DNA from: Gonocerus acuteangulatus
Lineage: Eukaryota > Arthropoda > Insecta > Hemiptera > Coreidae
Direction: 5' to 3'
DNA length: 64,000 nt
Assembly (NCBI GenBank): GCA_946811695.1
Contig: OX328124.1
Span: 29,568,148-29,632,147 of the forward strand
In this document: piece after piece, positions 47,700-59,617 of the stretch
How positions within the stretch are numbered: position 1 is the stretch's first letter
How the letters are laid out: every line of letters starts with the position of its first letter
Position numbers and translations under genes: made by a program
Notes under the pieces: model-generated
The model's input: only the letters and a program-made list of their open reading frames with translations
The model's database searches: none
Told to the model about the DNA's origin: nothing

Positions 47700-48125
47700 A
47701 AGTCCAAATTTTACTTACTTTACTGTACAACTTATTCCTAGGTCAGGGCGTCCTGAATATGCCTCTCCCAGCCGTCCCGATCTTGTACAGTAACCATGCA
47801 GTTACGTATGCCAATTAAGGCCGTAAAGTCATGGGCAACTCCATCCTTCCAGCAGAGCTTTGGCCACCCACGTCTTATGTTAAATAAAGTCTCTCTTCCA
47901 TTGTCTTTTTTGGCATGTCAGAAGGATCAATTTGAGCTGGCCCATCTGTGTCTTCCCTTGTGGATGAAATGTACATTTTCTTTAAAAGCCTCAAAGAACT
48001 CGAGGATTGCAGTTTCCTTCTCCCATGAATTATGGGTGCCTACCAATCTGTTTTGGAAATGGTTCATGTCTCAGGGCCGTATGTCAGTGCCGTTCATATG
48101 AGTGTTTTATAAATTAGCATTTTTG
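47700..48125 (-). pseudogene. LINE ORF C-terminus, decayed
   Basis: On the minus strand, LIYKTLI-stop-TALTYGPET-stop-TISK (about 48065-48125) matches the IYKTLIRPVLTYGSETWT block of CR1/RTE-type reverse transcriptases, with Arg and Trp codons mutated to stops. Nearer the end, RRGWPKLCWKDGVAHDF, GIRN and VQDRDGWERHI (about 47747-47870) match the RGRPxxRWxDxV...DRxxWR tail. A TAAGTAAGTAAAAT tail ends at about 47700 and abuts the PLE-type relic. Confidence 0.7.
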
Positions 48126-48449
48126 TTCACCTGTAGAGCCCTCCCAACTATATCCGGGTGATCTGCAAAGCCTTGGAGATGGAGAGTTCTATTGCCTTCG
48201 TCAGCAGTGAAGTGCCAGGGGTCAGAGAAAGACCTAAGTTAACAGTTAAGTAACCATCGTGAAAAGATTCCTCTCAAAGATTAGCCGAAACCTCCTTAAT
48301 TTAGTTTTTCAGTTTTATGTTGTATTTTTCAATGATATTTTCACATCAATCTTGTTTCCAAAGTTTCCCCTGCAACAACTCAATGGATCATGTGCATTAT
48401 AAAATCTCAATTTTCATGATTATAATGCTTTGGTTTCCATCTTTCTTCC

Positions 48450-48567
48450 GAAAAAAGAAAAGGCATCAGCCCTATCCTAGCTAGAAAAGGGTGGTAACCT
48501 ATAAATAACCCGTCCCAAAATTCGTAGTTAATAATAATGGACGTCAAAATTTAAATAAATAAATAAA
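48450..48567 (+). mobile_element. tRNA-SINE body, 5'-truncated
   Basis: AAAAGGCATCAGCCCTATCC, TAGCTAGAAAAGG, TAACCCGTCCCAAAATTCG and TAATAATGGACG appear in the order seen in full SINE copies. It ends in an AAATAAATAAATAAAAAG tail. Confidence 0.6.
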
Positions 48568-48881
48568 AAGAAAGACAGTGCATATGGCTGCTCTAGGAGA
48601 GGGAGTTTGGTCCGCCAGAGAAGGGAATAGGCAGTGGGCGCTCTCCGCCTTCTGGGACATTACTCTCTCTAGCCGGCATCGCATCGATAAGATTAATTAT
48701 CGTATGAATTTGTATCTGTTTTACTTTTTTTTGGTGCCCAGGGTCATAAGTTTGATTCTTATTATTGGAGGGCTGACAACCTATCCCAAAAATTGTTATG
48801 TATAAGTAGAGTTTATAAATAATAAAATTTAAAAGAAAATTTATACAGTGAAATGTTATTATTTTAATTTCTCAATTTCAG

Positions 48882-49018
48882 TCAAATGAGAGCAATGAAA
48901 AGAAAGATAAAGACAAAGCACCTCCCTCGCCATACGAGACAGCAAATAAAAAGGAAATGGAAAATGGAGTAACCCAGAATGGAGTACAGAATGGTCTCGA
49001 TGATGATAAAGGATTCAA
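48882..49018 (+). CDS. pum: Pumilio, third coding exon in window
   Basis: Acceptor CAATTTCAG, donor GTAAGT. 45 codons plus two bases (phase 0 in, phase 2 out). The peptide is hydrophilic and low in complexity: SNESNEKKDKDKAPPSPYE, then NGVTQNGVQNGLDDDKGF. It is predicted disordered. The position, the acidic/basic run and the NG-rich segment parallel the DENDKGEKKN...NGLPVQNG region of vertebrate Pumilio. No domain is present. Confidence 0.88.
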
Positions 49019-49111
49019 GTAAGTCTGGATTGTACAGTCCTTAGTTACATTATAATTCATTATGTTTGTCTTTTACATTATACCTTTTATTTTTTATTAA
49101 GTCATTAACAT

Positions 49112-49576
49112 AGTGATGGCCGATTCTCGAATATGAATCGATTCGAATCGAAATGAAAAGATCGATCCACAAAAAAGATCGATGAGTTCAGATCGATTCA
49201 AAAGATAAACGGAAGTTATTGAGTCGTTGTATGATGTTATTGTTGTATTAAAAGTCCGTTACTAGACATGGGACACTGTTCTGTACATTTCTTCTTCAGT
49301 TAAATAAATGAGAATTCTTCAGAAATTAGGTTGTGTAACGAGAGGAGAGATTAAGTATTTGAATATTTTATGTAAAAAAAAAAACACTTTATTTTACGGT
49401 GTTCTAGATCGATGGATTCTTTTAAAGATCGGTCCTTAGAGATCAATTCTTTAAAAAGATCGGTCCTTGGAGAGTGATTCTTTGAATAGATCGGTTATTG
49501 GAGATCGATTCAAAAAATCGATATATCGTTTTAAAAATATCGATGGAAAAGATCGATTGAGATCGCCCATCTCTAA
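49112..49576. mobile_element. hAT-like non-autonomous element rich in GATCGAT
   Basis: An 8-bp duplication ATTAACAT flanks it (49104-49111 and 49577-49584). Inverted ends are AGTGATGGCCGATTC and GATCGCCCATCTCTAA. The sub-terminal 100-150 bp on both sides are packed with GATCGATT/AATCGATC variants. 465 bp, no coding capacity. Confidence 0.75.
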
Positions 49577-49779
49577 ATTAACATAAACTAATTGATACAG
49601 CTAAAAGTATGCTCTAAAAAGCAAAAATTTTTGCGGTCATGATATTTTATTATGAAGAAGGGGTATGCAGCTAAAATGTCGTTTCATATTGTTTGCCCCT
49701 ATTGTAATTTGGATGGCTTTCCTGTTTAGCATAAGGAGAGCGTTTTGGAATAGCTTTTAGTACTATCATTCTGATGTTT

Positions 49780-49975
49780 TGAAGAGCGATGTAGATACCA
49801 AATGATGTTCAATTCCTTCATAGGGAAGCCATTGAAATTACTAAAGCAATTGGACAAAATTTGTTGTCACGTGAAAAAATAATTATCATAACACCACCAC
49901 TACTGGCCACAGAAACACAAAAAAACATGACCGTTCCCCAACCCATCGAGAAAATTAAACAAACACATTAAAAAT
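49780..49975 (+). pseudogene. Possible Penelope-like or related C-terminal remnant
   Basis: A frame reads YREAIEI-like HREAIEITKAIGQNLLSRE, reminiscent of the REAIEIxKxxxNxNRxxG end of GIY-YIG reverse transcriptase elements. It is short and degenerate; treat as weak. Confidence 0.25.
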
Positions 49976-50084
49976 GTAGTGAGATTGAATTCATTCCTAA
50001 TCCTCAGCTTATTCAAGATTGGCTGGCTTGATGTCTATAGCTGGTTAGCTTGCCTCTCGTTTTCCTATTCTCTTACACGCCTAG

Positions 50085-51130
50085 TGGGGACGAGGTTAGC
50101 TCAGTGATAGAGCACTCGACTAATGAACTGGAGGTCCAAGGTTCAAAACCCGAGCGCACACTAAAGATTTTATCTTCTTGTGTCGTCATTCGGGTGTTGG
50201 ATTTGGCCTTCCAAATTGTCCCAAGGCTTGCCCAGCTATTTATTAATTAGCCTTTTAGGTACTATCTAATATGAGCATATTGCTGGCCTGGCAGCCTGAG
50301 AGTCCAGGGTGGCTGACGTGCCCAGTGGCCTCTTGGTTTACCGCTTGTACTCCACTTCATTATTTTTGGAGCGTGATCTTTGTTTTCATCACTACTATCC
50401 TCTGAAGAAGCAATATTTTGCCTAATGTTCACACCTGAAATACCCAGAGTAACAACTAAAAAACCCCACAGAAATATTTCCTTCATACTCAGAGTCCGAA
50501 GAAGAATTAAAATATCAGATGTACAAGCCAGTAATTCCAACAATTCTTCATCTATATACACTTTTCTAGACCTATTGAGAATAATATATGACAGAAAAAA
50601 GAATGCCAGTAAACCGTACAGAACCAGAAAACAGACTAAAAGCTAAAACTGCTAGGAATAAGGGTAGGTAATAGTCATAAACTTGGGTAGACAAAGGACA
50701 AGGGGTTTTTAAGGGTCCATACAAGTGTATAAAATGGATTTCCATGAACTCTAGTGGCAAGGAAATGTACTAGAACATGTCCCATCAACCAGTAGATGGA
50801 GCTAGGGACAGAACTAATAAATCAGGCTGCAGTCCTCTAACACTGAAAAGGCCGAACTGATATATCAGTCTACAGGCCACTGGGATTGGTGCGCTCCGAA
50901 CTGATATATCAGTCTACAGGCCACGGGGATCGGTGTGCTAAACTGATTTATCAATCTATAGTCCCAAATGGGTTAATGGATACTTGCAAAGGGAAAACTT
51001 AGGCGGCCGGAGCATAGTACTGACCACACTATCCCCCTAGAATATGGTCAAGAATCAGATACCTCCACAGTATCTGCCCCTCATGGCCCCTGTGGCCTGT
51101 TATGGGACTGATATATTATTTTTTTTTACA
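50085..51130 (+). mobile_element. Second tRNA-derived SINE-like family, copy 1
   Basis: The head GAGGTTAGCTCAGTGATAGA (A-box) is followed by GGTCCAAGGTTCAAAACC (B-box), then AAAGATTTTATCTTCTTG. The 3' part (about 50960-51130: GGCGGCCGGAGCATAGTACT ... GGGACTGATATATTAT plus a T run) is shared with the 3' part of the copy at 54129. The length suggests internal insertions, including a tandem repeat at 50855-50985. Confidence 0.5.
50855..50985. repeat. Three-unit ~44-bp tandem repeat with palindromic core
   Basis: AACTGATATATCAGTCTACA begins at 50855 and 50899, with a diverged unit (AACTGATTTATCAATCTATA) at 50941. Each unit contains the palindrome ACTGATATATCAGT or a variant. Confidence 0.8.
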
Positions 51131-51390
51131 CACCAAGTACTGCATAATTAAATTTTCTCTAATATATCACTGAAAACAATCTTTAAAGCATATTCCTCCC
51201 TGAATCTATCTCAGAAGATATTTCTCACCAAGGGGATTACCGAGACAGATATCTGCGTTTGGGTGCTACGAGTTGTATAAAAGGATATTTTTATATAATA
51301 AAACTCAATGAACTCATTTTTACTTAACTATTATGACTGAACACCGACCATCTCTATCTTGCTATATGTATTATTTATATATAGTAACCT

Positions 51391-51600
51391 GGATTCCCGA
51401 TAGTCGTGAGTGCTAAGGTGTGTGCACTCCGTGCCTAAGGTCGTGGGCTTGATTCTCAATAGGCATGATGGCTTTTTTTTTTAATAAAGAAAATATATCG
51501 ACCCTATCCTGTCTAGAGAGTGGTATCTTGTCGATAACCCAACCTAAAACTCTTTATTACTTATAAATTAACGTTAAAAATTGAAATATATAACAACCAA
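51391..51600 (+). mobile_element. tRNA-derived SINE (Ser/Leu-like head), copy 4
   Basis: GATAGTCGTGAGTGCTAAGG (A-box region) and GGTCGTGGGCTTGATTCTCA (B-box) precede the body ATGGCTTTTTTTTTTAATAA, ACCCTATCCTGTCTAGAGAG and TAACCCAACCTAAAACTC. Diverged but complete in order. Confidence 0.6.
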
Positions 51601-53460
51601 AACATTTTGCATTCCCATTAATAGTCACTTACCTTATTTAATCCTTGACAAGGCTGAGTAGCAGTCAGTAGATGATTTCGAGTTTTAATTCGATAAAAAT
51701 AACTTGTTAGAGATTAAAATTAAAGTTTTAATTTGATAAAAATAACTTTTGTTTACTAGTTTTTAGTTGTTACTGTATTAATTTTCCTTATTGCCTCAGA
51801 AATGCTTTCAAATTTACAGCTCCACCACAAGTGCTTCTTCTTTAGGGATGATAGCTTAAAATGTGGGTTATATTGTTGGCAAAGAATTAATGCCTTCATA
51901 ATAAATATTTTTTAAACTGAACCAATCTAAGTATTCTTTGCAATAATATTTTTGTAAAAAAATTAATTCTCTACATGAAATATATAAAAATACTAGAATA
52001 AATAGATGGCCTGACTATAAAAGATAGATGGAACATATAATCTATTGATTTTTATATGTTAGTAGAAGTAAAATAAAGAAATGTATTATATAATCACAAA
52101 AGAAAAAAAAAACAAAAACGTTTAAAATATAAGGAGTATATTAATGTTATTGTGCTTTACTCTGAGCCTCCTGCGTAATTTAAGTGATCATTGATTTTTA
52201 GAAAAATCTAACTTGAAGTTGTTTAAATTTAACCTGTACAATCATCCTCTCCCTCCTCTGAATCATCAGAAGGTTACAGATAGCTAAGGTTACCTCTTTC
52301 TTGACTGAGGTATGTGCTGATCTATTCAATAGCATTAACACTAGGTAAACAATTCTATTCTTACAATTTAATGCTTGAACATAGGACTGTCACATTATAG
52401 CTCATATCATTATATTTAATAGAGGTATGCTTCATTACAAATATTTCTTGAAATCTAACAACTCACAGATAACCTAAAACTATCAGCGTTAGAAGTTATT
52501 TTTATAAACAAAGTTTCAATTCAATAGATATATAAACATTTTGATTAAATGAAAAATTGATCGTTTTTCATCGTTAGTGTATGACTTTGAATAGCAATGT
52601 GGAACAAATTGTCTTAAGTACAACAATGCAATGTGGAACAAATTGTCTTAAGTACAACAATGCATCGTACTTGAGATTAATTATAGCAATAAAAATAAAT
52701 TAATTTAGAATCACTTAAGGGCCTGAGTGTATACATTCATGCTGATTTACCTTCTGGCAGGGGCAAATACTTATCCACTCCTTGCCGTCGTTAAGAACTA
52801 TCTATAGTACAGCTGCACTTTCTTCGTTTCCTCAGCAATGTAAAATAATCAACCTTATTTTCATTGAAACAATTTGGCTGTTTTCCCAGTTAAGTGAAAA
52901 CTTGGCAAAATAGTGCTAATGATTTCATTAGCTGTTGCCTAATGTGATGTAGTACATGCATGACATACTCCATCACCACAAGTCCTTATTTTTAGAATTA
53001 ATGATACTTTAGAAAGTGGTGATATAAATTGCATGTCGATTGTGATGAAATTATTTTGATTCATTAAACAGATGGTTCTGGGCTTCGGTGAAAATTATTT
53101 AGCCAGGTCTAACGTTGTATGACATTTTAATTTGTGAAAACTCTGTACATTGTAAGGGCACTGATAGTGCTTAAAATAATTTCATGATCCAATTCTAGCC
53201 AAATACTCTTGATGATGGCAAACCATTGCCATCAGTGACATTAAAATAATGCACTTCATGTTGCAGGAGTCTTTACCTTAAATAATAACTGCTATACCCC
53301 TGAAGTTCATGCATTATTTTCTTTGGATGAGATCGATGACCGTTTTTCCTACGGTGGACATAATTGGGATCTGTCACAATAGTTTATAAAACCAAATTTT
53401 TATATAAAATTGTCTTCTTATATTCAAACTATGAAAGTTGAATTTCAAACATTCATTAAG
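51601..53460. other. Gene-free stretch of pum intron 3
   Basis: AT-rich. A 34-bp direct duplication (GCAATGTGGAACAAATTGTC onward) starts at 52594 and 52628. No exon or element end is recognised. Confidence 0.4.
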
Positions 53461-53462
53461 AA

Positions 53463-53715
53463 GGTGTAGATTATCGGGGTTCGGTCATGTGTTGAATAAA
53501 ATTACATTTTATAACTAAACTGAAACATATTTATGCCAACGTTTCGGCTTGACATGCAAGCCTTCTTCACGATTTTGGAGGAGAGTCAGAACTGTTCCGT
53601 TTCATGGAGCCTACATTTCTGAGCCGGTCGACTATCTCTTCTTATTTATTCAAATATTCATTAGTTCTGATGAAGGCTTGAAATTCAAGGCGAATCATTG
53701 GAAATAAAAACTTTT
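53463..53715. mobile_element. Fold-back element with mutated hammerhead-like cores
   Basis: Left end GTAGATTATCGGGGTTCGGT. On minus (53536-53570): GTGAAGA, stem GGCTTG/CAAGCC, GAAACGTTGG; the invariant C of CUGANGA is G here. On plus (53667-53702): CTGATGA, stem GGCTTGAAATTCAAGGC, GAATCATTGG, broken in the GAAA segment. Both cores look inactive. Confidence 0.5.
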
Positions 53716-54128
53716 TTTTATATAAATATTTAGTTACATTAGCTAATATGATACATTATTTTAAACTGCAATGCAACTGTAATTTTCTCCAGCAGTGTTC
53801 TTTTTAAGTAAACAGTATTTTGGCAATATTACATCTCTTCTTTTGTCAGATGCTATTTACTCTTACACTTCTTACAATTCAATATTGCTAGGCAATAGAC
53901 TTCTAATTGCCCATACCTTAAGAATCCGAAATGCAATTCTAGGAAAATGTTGTGTACTCAAAATGGATATTACTGGAAACGATAAATCGGGAAAAATGCA
54001 GACCCAGCAAAAAACATTACACGCCATTATATCTTTCAGAAGAGAAAGATAGAAAACACTGATTAATTTTCTAGCAGCTAAAATTAGTATTATATCCACA
54101 ATTTCTCACTCTTTTAAATAAAGTATAA
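53716..54128. other. Gene-free intron stretch
   Basis: An 85-codon frame on + and a 75-codon frame on - overlap at 53795-54099. Neither matches a known family. Confidence 0.3.
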
Positions 54129-54800
54129 AGGAGGCGAGTTTGGCTCAGTAGCATAGTACTCGACTCATGTACTGAGTTCAAAACTTGAGTACTTTGAAAG
54201 ATTTTATGTTTAGCTCGTTTGGTGCCTGTGTTGTGGCATATGCACCACAGAGATGTGTTCTTAAGGCTCTGCATCATGGTGTGTGCGTCAACAGATAGCT
54301 TGGCTTTCTTTCTATCCCCACTACTTCGAGCCTTGTCCTATACCCTTCGCATTTGGTTTGGGCTCTCATTATGTTATTCCCGGTTAGGTTTGCGGGTCTG
54401 ATATCATATGATACTGAATCGGCCTGCTGTTGTGGGGTATTTGACACTTATCTAAATTGTAATTAATCCACTAAAAGTACATAATTTCAAAAGTTTCTTC
54501 ACTTATTTTTTCTATGTTTGCCAAAATAACTATACAAAAGGAAGACTTTGGCCCAGTAGAAATTTTGTTTCGAAAATGTAAGGTGTCATTGTCGGGAATC
54601 ATAACCCCGATTACCAGTCCATCCCTAGGCTCACCCAGCCTTTAACGAGTTACTGCAAAGGAGGAAACCAGGAGGCCTGAGCATATTACTGACCAAACTA
54701 TCTTTCTGGTGTGCCATAGAATCGAGAATTAGATACTTCTAAAGGATCTGTCCCTTAAACCTGGTGGAGCATTATGGTTCTGATTATTTTTTTTTTATAA
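54129..54800 (+). mobile_element. Second tRNA-derived SINE-like family, copy 2
   Basis: The head GGCGAGTTTGGCTCAGTAGC and GAGTTCAAAACTTGAGTAC match the head at 50085 with decay. The 3' part (TACTGCAAAGGAGGAAACCA, GGCCTGAGCATATTACTGAC, then GGTTCTGATTATTTT plus a T run and ATAAATAAAG) matches the other copy. Confidence 0.5.
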
Positions 54801-55466
54801 ATAAAGTTCAAATGTGCCTTGACAACATGAAGACCATATAATCTTTGGGCTTGGCCATTTCATATCCTCTCCACTGATGTTTTGCTTGTCATGCTACTAG
54901 CTTCCTGCGGGTAGAATCTTAGATTGAGGATGTTTTGCAAGTAGTCTGGGTATTTATAGCCAGAGTAGCTCATTGCCCTGAGGGGAAGATAGGAATGAGT
55001 GAAATAGACTTGTAAAAACAAAAGAAAGGGGAAACATTAATCATGATATTAGTACTAAGTCTTATGTAACTAGCCAATGAGGAGTATGGAAGGGTGAGAC
55101 TCCGCCCATTGGGCTGGCTTCTTCCTCAGATTATAAATAACTGGAATAGGAAAACATTCTCATTCTTGCACTGAACTGTGTCAAAGCTATGATTCTGGCA
55201 TGCAAAACATCAGCAGAAGATAATAAGATGAAGTTAAGACAGTACAGAATTAACCATATTATCTCTGTAACAGCTGTCTCTGTGAAGTTAACTACTATAA
55301 TATTATCGTAAGTCCTATCGTTTAAGTATTGTTTGTAACATTTCTTATTTTGAATATATAATGTTTTTATCACCTTTCTATGTGTTAGTAACATTGTTCT
55401 CCCTCCCCCCTTCTTATTAATAAGAAGAAAATTACTTTCCTTAAGTACAGATTGTGTTCATTTCAG
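54801..55466. other. End of pum intron 3
   Basis: No repeat is recognised. It ends with GTTCATTTCAG, the acceptor for the fourth exon. Confidence 0.6.
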
Positions 55467-55719
55467 CCGTACACCTGGCAGTCGGCAGCCGTCACCATCT
55501 GATGAAGACTTGAACAAGAACAACTCAGTCGTCGTGCTGGAAGGAAGCCATCTTATGGGGCATTTTCCACAAGGCCATCCTTTGCTCGAGTCGCACTTTG
55601 AACCACAAGTGATGCTCGATGGAGGCGGAGTCTTTGAGGGAGGAGCTCCCCCATACCACCAGGCGAGCCAGCAGCCCATGGAGTCCCCCAACGTATTACC
55701 GCCTTCATTTGATGTACAG
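55467..55719 (+). CDS. pum: Pumilio, fourth coding exon in window
   Basis: Acceptor TTCATTTCAG, donor GTAAAA. Phase 2 in (completing an Asn codon), phase 0 out; 84 further codons. The peptide starts RTPGSRQPSPSDEDLNKN, continues with a His/Pro/Gly-rich segment (GHFPQGHPLLESHFEP, GGAPPYHQASQQPMESP) and ends PPSFDVQ. The RTPG start corresponds to SRTPGNCQ of vertebrate Pumilio. The rest belongs to the disordered repression region upstream of the Puf repeats. The donor is weaker than the other three (GTAAAA rather than GTRAGT). Confidence 0.9.
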
Positions 55720-56033
55720 GTAAAATATCTTAACCTACTTTTCAATTTTTTTACAATACCTGGGCATTTAGCATTCATAAAAATTATCTCCTCATAAAAG
55801 ATAATGGCGGTAATTTAGAAATATTACATTTTATGAGATTATATAATGAATGAAATAAAATTTATTAAAGCACTTATATGCTTATACCGAAAGTGTTACA
55901 CATATTAAATAATTTAGATACAAGTGAGACCCCCTGACCCATAAGTGAGAAACTATATGTCGATCTCAGTCCTGATGAAGGAGGGTATATGGTTTTCTGA
56001 CGAGTTAGTGCTCCTGGCCTAAATTGTTTGCTT

Positions 56034-56190
56034 TTAGCACTTTCCTCCGAAAGAAAGTAGCTATTGAGGTTGGACTCTTGACGGAATTTTTGAAAAATTT
56101 CTTCAAATCTTTATCGATCCTACCTAGTAGACACCGAAAATGACCCCCGTTAAAATTTATATATATCTATCTATATATATATATATATAT

Positions 56191-56252
<62 letters not shown>

Positions 56253-57314
56253 CTGTTAACACGATAGCGGCCAGAGTTTTTGTTTTTTCGTCACGAAACT
56301 TGGTAAATAGCATTCTATTAGCAAACGATTGAACGAGTTCGTTAACCACCAAAGTCGGTCCACCAGAAGGGGGGTTTACCCCCAACCCAAAACACTAATT
56401 TGACTATGTTAGCTGTAATATTTGTTATATTTCAACGAAACTTGGTATTCGTAGTGGTAATATAGAGAGAAAAGTGAGATATAAAAATGAACTAAATCGG
56501 TTCATTAGGAGGGAGGGGAGGGTTTACTCCGGACCCACAATACCAATTCGCCACTACCATCCGTGATTTTTGGTATATTTCAACGAAACTCGGTATTCGT
56601 AGTGGTAATCCACAGGTAAATATGTGTAGTAAAAATAAACTAAATCGGTTCATTAGGAGGGGGGGGGGGGTTACTCCGGACACACAATACCAATTCGCCA
56701 CTACCAGCCGTGATTTTTGTTATATTTCGACGAAACTCGGTATTCGTAGTGGTAATCTACAGGTAAATATGTGTTGTAAAAATAAACTAAATCGGTTCAT
56801 TAGAAGGGGGGGGGGGTTTACTCCGGACCCAAATTCCTAATATACTCATACCGGTCGTATTTCTGCTGTATTGTAACGAAACACGGTATACGTCGTGGGT
56901 AACTCATGAGAAAGTAAAAATGAGCTGAATCGGTCAATCGGAAAGCGGGGATTTAATTTGTAATATATTTCAATAGAAAAGCCCGCCAGACGTAGGTTCA
57001 CAAAGCCGCCGCAAGGAGCGCTTTCTACCACTAGAGTGACTGTATCCTGATCCTGCGTTAGATCAAAATACGATAATATGAGGTTTTTTGTATTTATTAC
57101 GTAGTGTAATAGGTACCATGTGTAAACATAACTCTGGAAGCAAATTAATAATTGATCAGTTACTCATTACAAATTTAAAAGAGAACTATTCATGTTTTTA
57201 TTTTATTTATGTAGGATATTTTAAGCAAATTGTTCTGGAAAGCAGTCTACACTACCCAAATTCTGGTCCAAATTCTGAGGAAAGTGCTTAGTTATGCAGC
57301 TCCTGCGTGACAGA
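56034..57314 (-). mobile_element. Family A element, full span, in the following pum intron
   Basis: 3' hairpin end at 56034 (TTAGCACTTTCC, upstream arm with one mismatch) and 5' tip complement CTCCTGCGTGACAGA at 57314. Two TA/CA tracts lie at about 56158-56246. Five modules of the 143-bp type are present with small indels. It lies in opposite orientation to the gene. Confidence 0.7.
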
Positions 57315-58210
57315 CTTTTTCAGTGAATTCATTTTGATTGTGGAATAGGTTGATTTGGTTCCCCCATAAGCTAGCTACCTTCCTATAGATTAGAGAAGAC
57401 TAAACTTTTTTTACGTGGCAAGTTATCTTCTTATGTTGAGTTTGCCAAGATATTACTAGTGCTGAAGAATTAAAGGGTATAAGGAGTATGGAATACTAAC
57501 AATTTAGAACTTGGAATAGTTTTAGGCTACTAAAACGCTATTACGCCTAAATTAAAATATTTTTTTTGAACTAAGTGATCTTATATAATTTATTTTTAAG
57601 GGTTTTATGATACGTTTTTGCCAACAAATCAAAATTTGGGGGGGGCGGCTGCAGCCCCCTTATATACGCCCATGGTTCCGATCTATCTAAGAGACTATTA
57701 CGGTTCGAGAGCGAAAGTGTAAATTTCATTTCGATGAAAACTCCGATGCTCGGGGTGGAGTGTTAACGGCAAGAAAGGAAAATTGAAATTTTTCTCAGAT
57801 ACGTCAGTGATCCAGGACATCAAAGTGGTGTTGCCAACGGTATCGGGGTGAAAAGAAACACTGATTTGTTTCCCAACATTTTTCAAAAACTGATCGGCTA
57901 AACATGCCCATGCCTTTTCTTTATCCGAAGTAGTTTTTGGCTACATTGATTTATTTAATACACCGGTGTACTCTTTCAATAACGCTACAAAAATAGCCCT
58001 ACTGTCACAACCAGCAATCGTATCGCTTTCAATCATAGCTGCAAAATGACAAACACAATCAGGCACAACTGCTGACTACTCAGAAAAAAAAGGATAAGAG
58101 TCGAGTTGGCAAGAGGATAAAACAGAACTTTAAGGATAAGAAGATTAAAATATTATCCTCTTTATCCTTAAGAGGATAAAATGCACGGCTAGGCACAACA
58201 GGAAATATGT
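57315..58210. other. Intron stretch with a MITE M2 fragment
   Basis: CTGCAGCCCCCTTATATACG and CCCAT (about 57650-57673) match the right end of MITE M2; the left end is missing. No gene is supported. Confidence 0.35.
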
Positions 58211-58213
58211 GTA

Positions 58214-58427
58214 GCCATGGGCCGCTACGAGTATTTACTTGCGTTTCTAGTGAACTCGGTTGACTTGCGAGTAAATACTTGCAATTATACTCTCGAAATG
58301 GCAAGTAAATTGTCACGAGTAAACTCTTGACTTTATTCACACCGGTTTACTTGCCCTATGAATACTTGTTACACTTTACTTGTAAGTAAATACTCGTCCT
58401 ACTCGTTTTTATTCACCTGGCCCATTT
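58214..58427. mobile_element. MITE with TGGGCC ends and ACTTG/ACTCG motif clusters
   Basis: TGGGCCGCTACGAGTATTTA at the left is mirrored, with a short gap, by AGTAAATACTCG...CCTGGCCCA at the right. The interior repeats AGTAAATACTTG and its complement many times on both strands. The ends recall hAT-type MITEs, but no clear 8-bp duplication was found. Confidence 0.5.
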
Positions 58428-58760
58428 TCTCAAACACACTTACACACACAGAAGCTATTGTCTCACAACTGTGTCAAAAATGGCTGCGATTTCAGTGAGT
58501 CCCTTTCAACGCATGAATAAATCACTCCTCCACTTCCTTTGGTGAGTGCTTTCATCTTCATGTTGAGGCTGGAAACTAATAACAAAGAATTTATAAAATT
58601 AAAAACTCATAATATATTTAAAAAAAAAATATCTAGGTGAAATTTTGTTATTATTTGTTAAAGTAAATAAAATGAAATGAAAATGTTTCATTCGTGTTCC
58701 TGGATACATGTCCCATAGGAATAATTTTGAATTTACAGAATAGTGAACAATTTAATTTAT

Positions 58761-58816
<56 letters not shown>

Positions 58817-59617
58817 ATACTACAGCTTATATATGAACTAGGGATTGGGTAACATTTGCAGGGATAAAAAGTGGTGGAAGAGTCGGGATTTAACAATGGC
58901 TTTGGATTTATCCAGATTCATGGAAAGCTTATTAGCTGCTGCCCAAGCAATCTACTTGCAGCTTGTCTATCTCGTAGCAAAGAGGGCTTAAAGGATAGGT
59001 AAATCTGGTTATCGTCAGCGTAAAGATGGAACTTGGAATGAACTATTGAAAGAGGAAGATCATTTGACTTTTGTTTACATGCCACTGAGCTACTTCACAC
59101 TTGTGTGAGAAACTTTCTTTAACCTCCTTACTTGGTGGTGAGCAGGGTCGCCAAATTTTACAAGTTGTAACTTCCACACCTTAGCAAAATCAGTATGTCC
59201 GTTGATCATCTGAACTAGCAGTTCAGTTTCTGGATCCTGACGTTGCTCTGGCACCATTGAAAGTTACTCCCTGAAAACAGTTCATGGAAGCACCTGCATA
59301 CATAACTGCGGCACCAGAGACTGTAGAACCTTGCGGCCACACTTGCTTTGGATTCTTTTCTGAATGGTGCCTAAACGTGATGAAGAGGGGGGAGGTTGAT
59401 GGTTTTGGTTTTGAGGGTTTTGTAACAACCGTACAGCTGTTAATACTATATACAGGGTGTATTGCAAGTTAATGAAAATACTTCAGGGGCTGAAACTAGA
59501 CAAAAAATGTAGTTCAACACCACCAAGCACACATTTCTGTATACAATAGCGAACCTTTTGGTTAGGCTTGTTGGACACCCAAGATTGGTCCCTCCCCAAA
59601 TCCCTTAATCTCTCCAA
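58428..59617. other. Intron stretch, no gene supported
   Basis: A TA tract lies at about 58764-58812. The rest is unassigned; short overlapping frames near 59284-59470 lack any family match. Confidence 0.35.

Larger units (their letters stand above)
46464..48881 (+). other. pum intron 2 (2.4 kb)
   Basis: Bounded by GTAAGT and CTCAATTTCAG. It contains a partial tRNA-SINE body at about 46715-46800, a PLE-type relic (TGAAGAAGGCTGCC, 47671), an antisense LINE fragment (47735-48125) and two partial SINE bodies (48450-48567, 48730-48830). Confidence 0.8.

Noticed and set aside
47796..48101. 101-codon + strand frame
   Set aside because: It is the antisense shadow of the LINE reverse-transcriptase tail on the minus strand.
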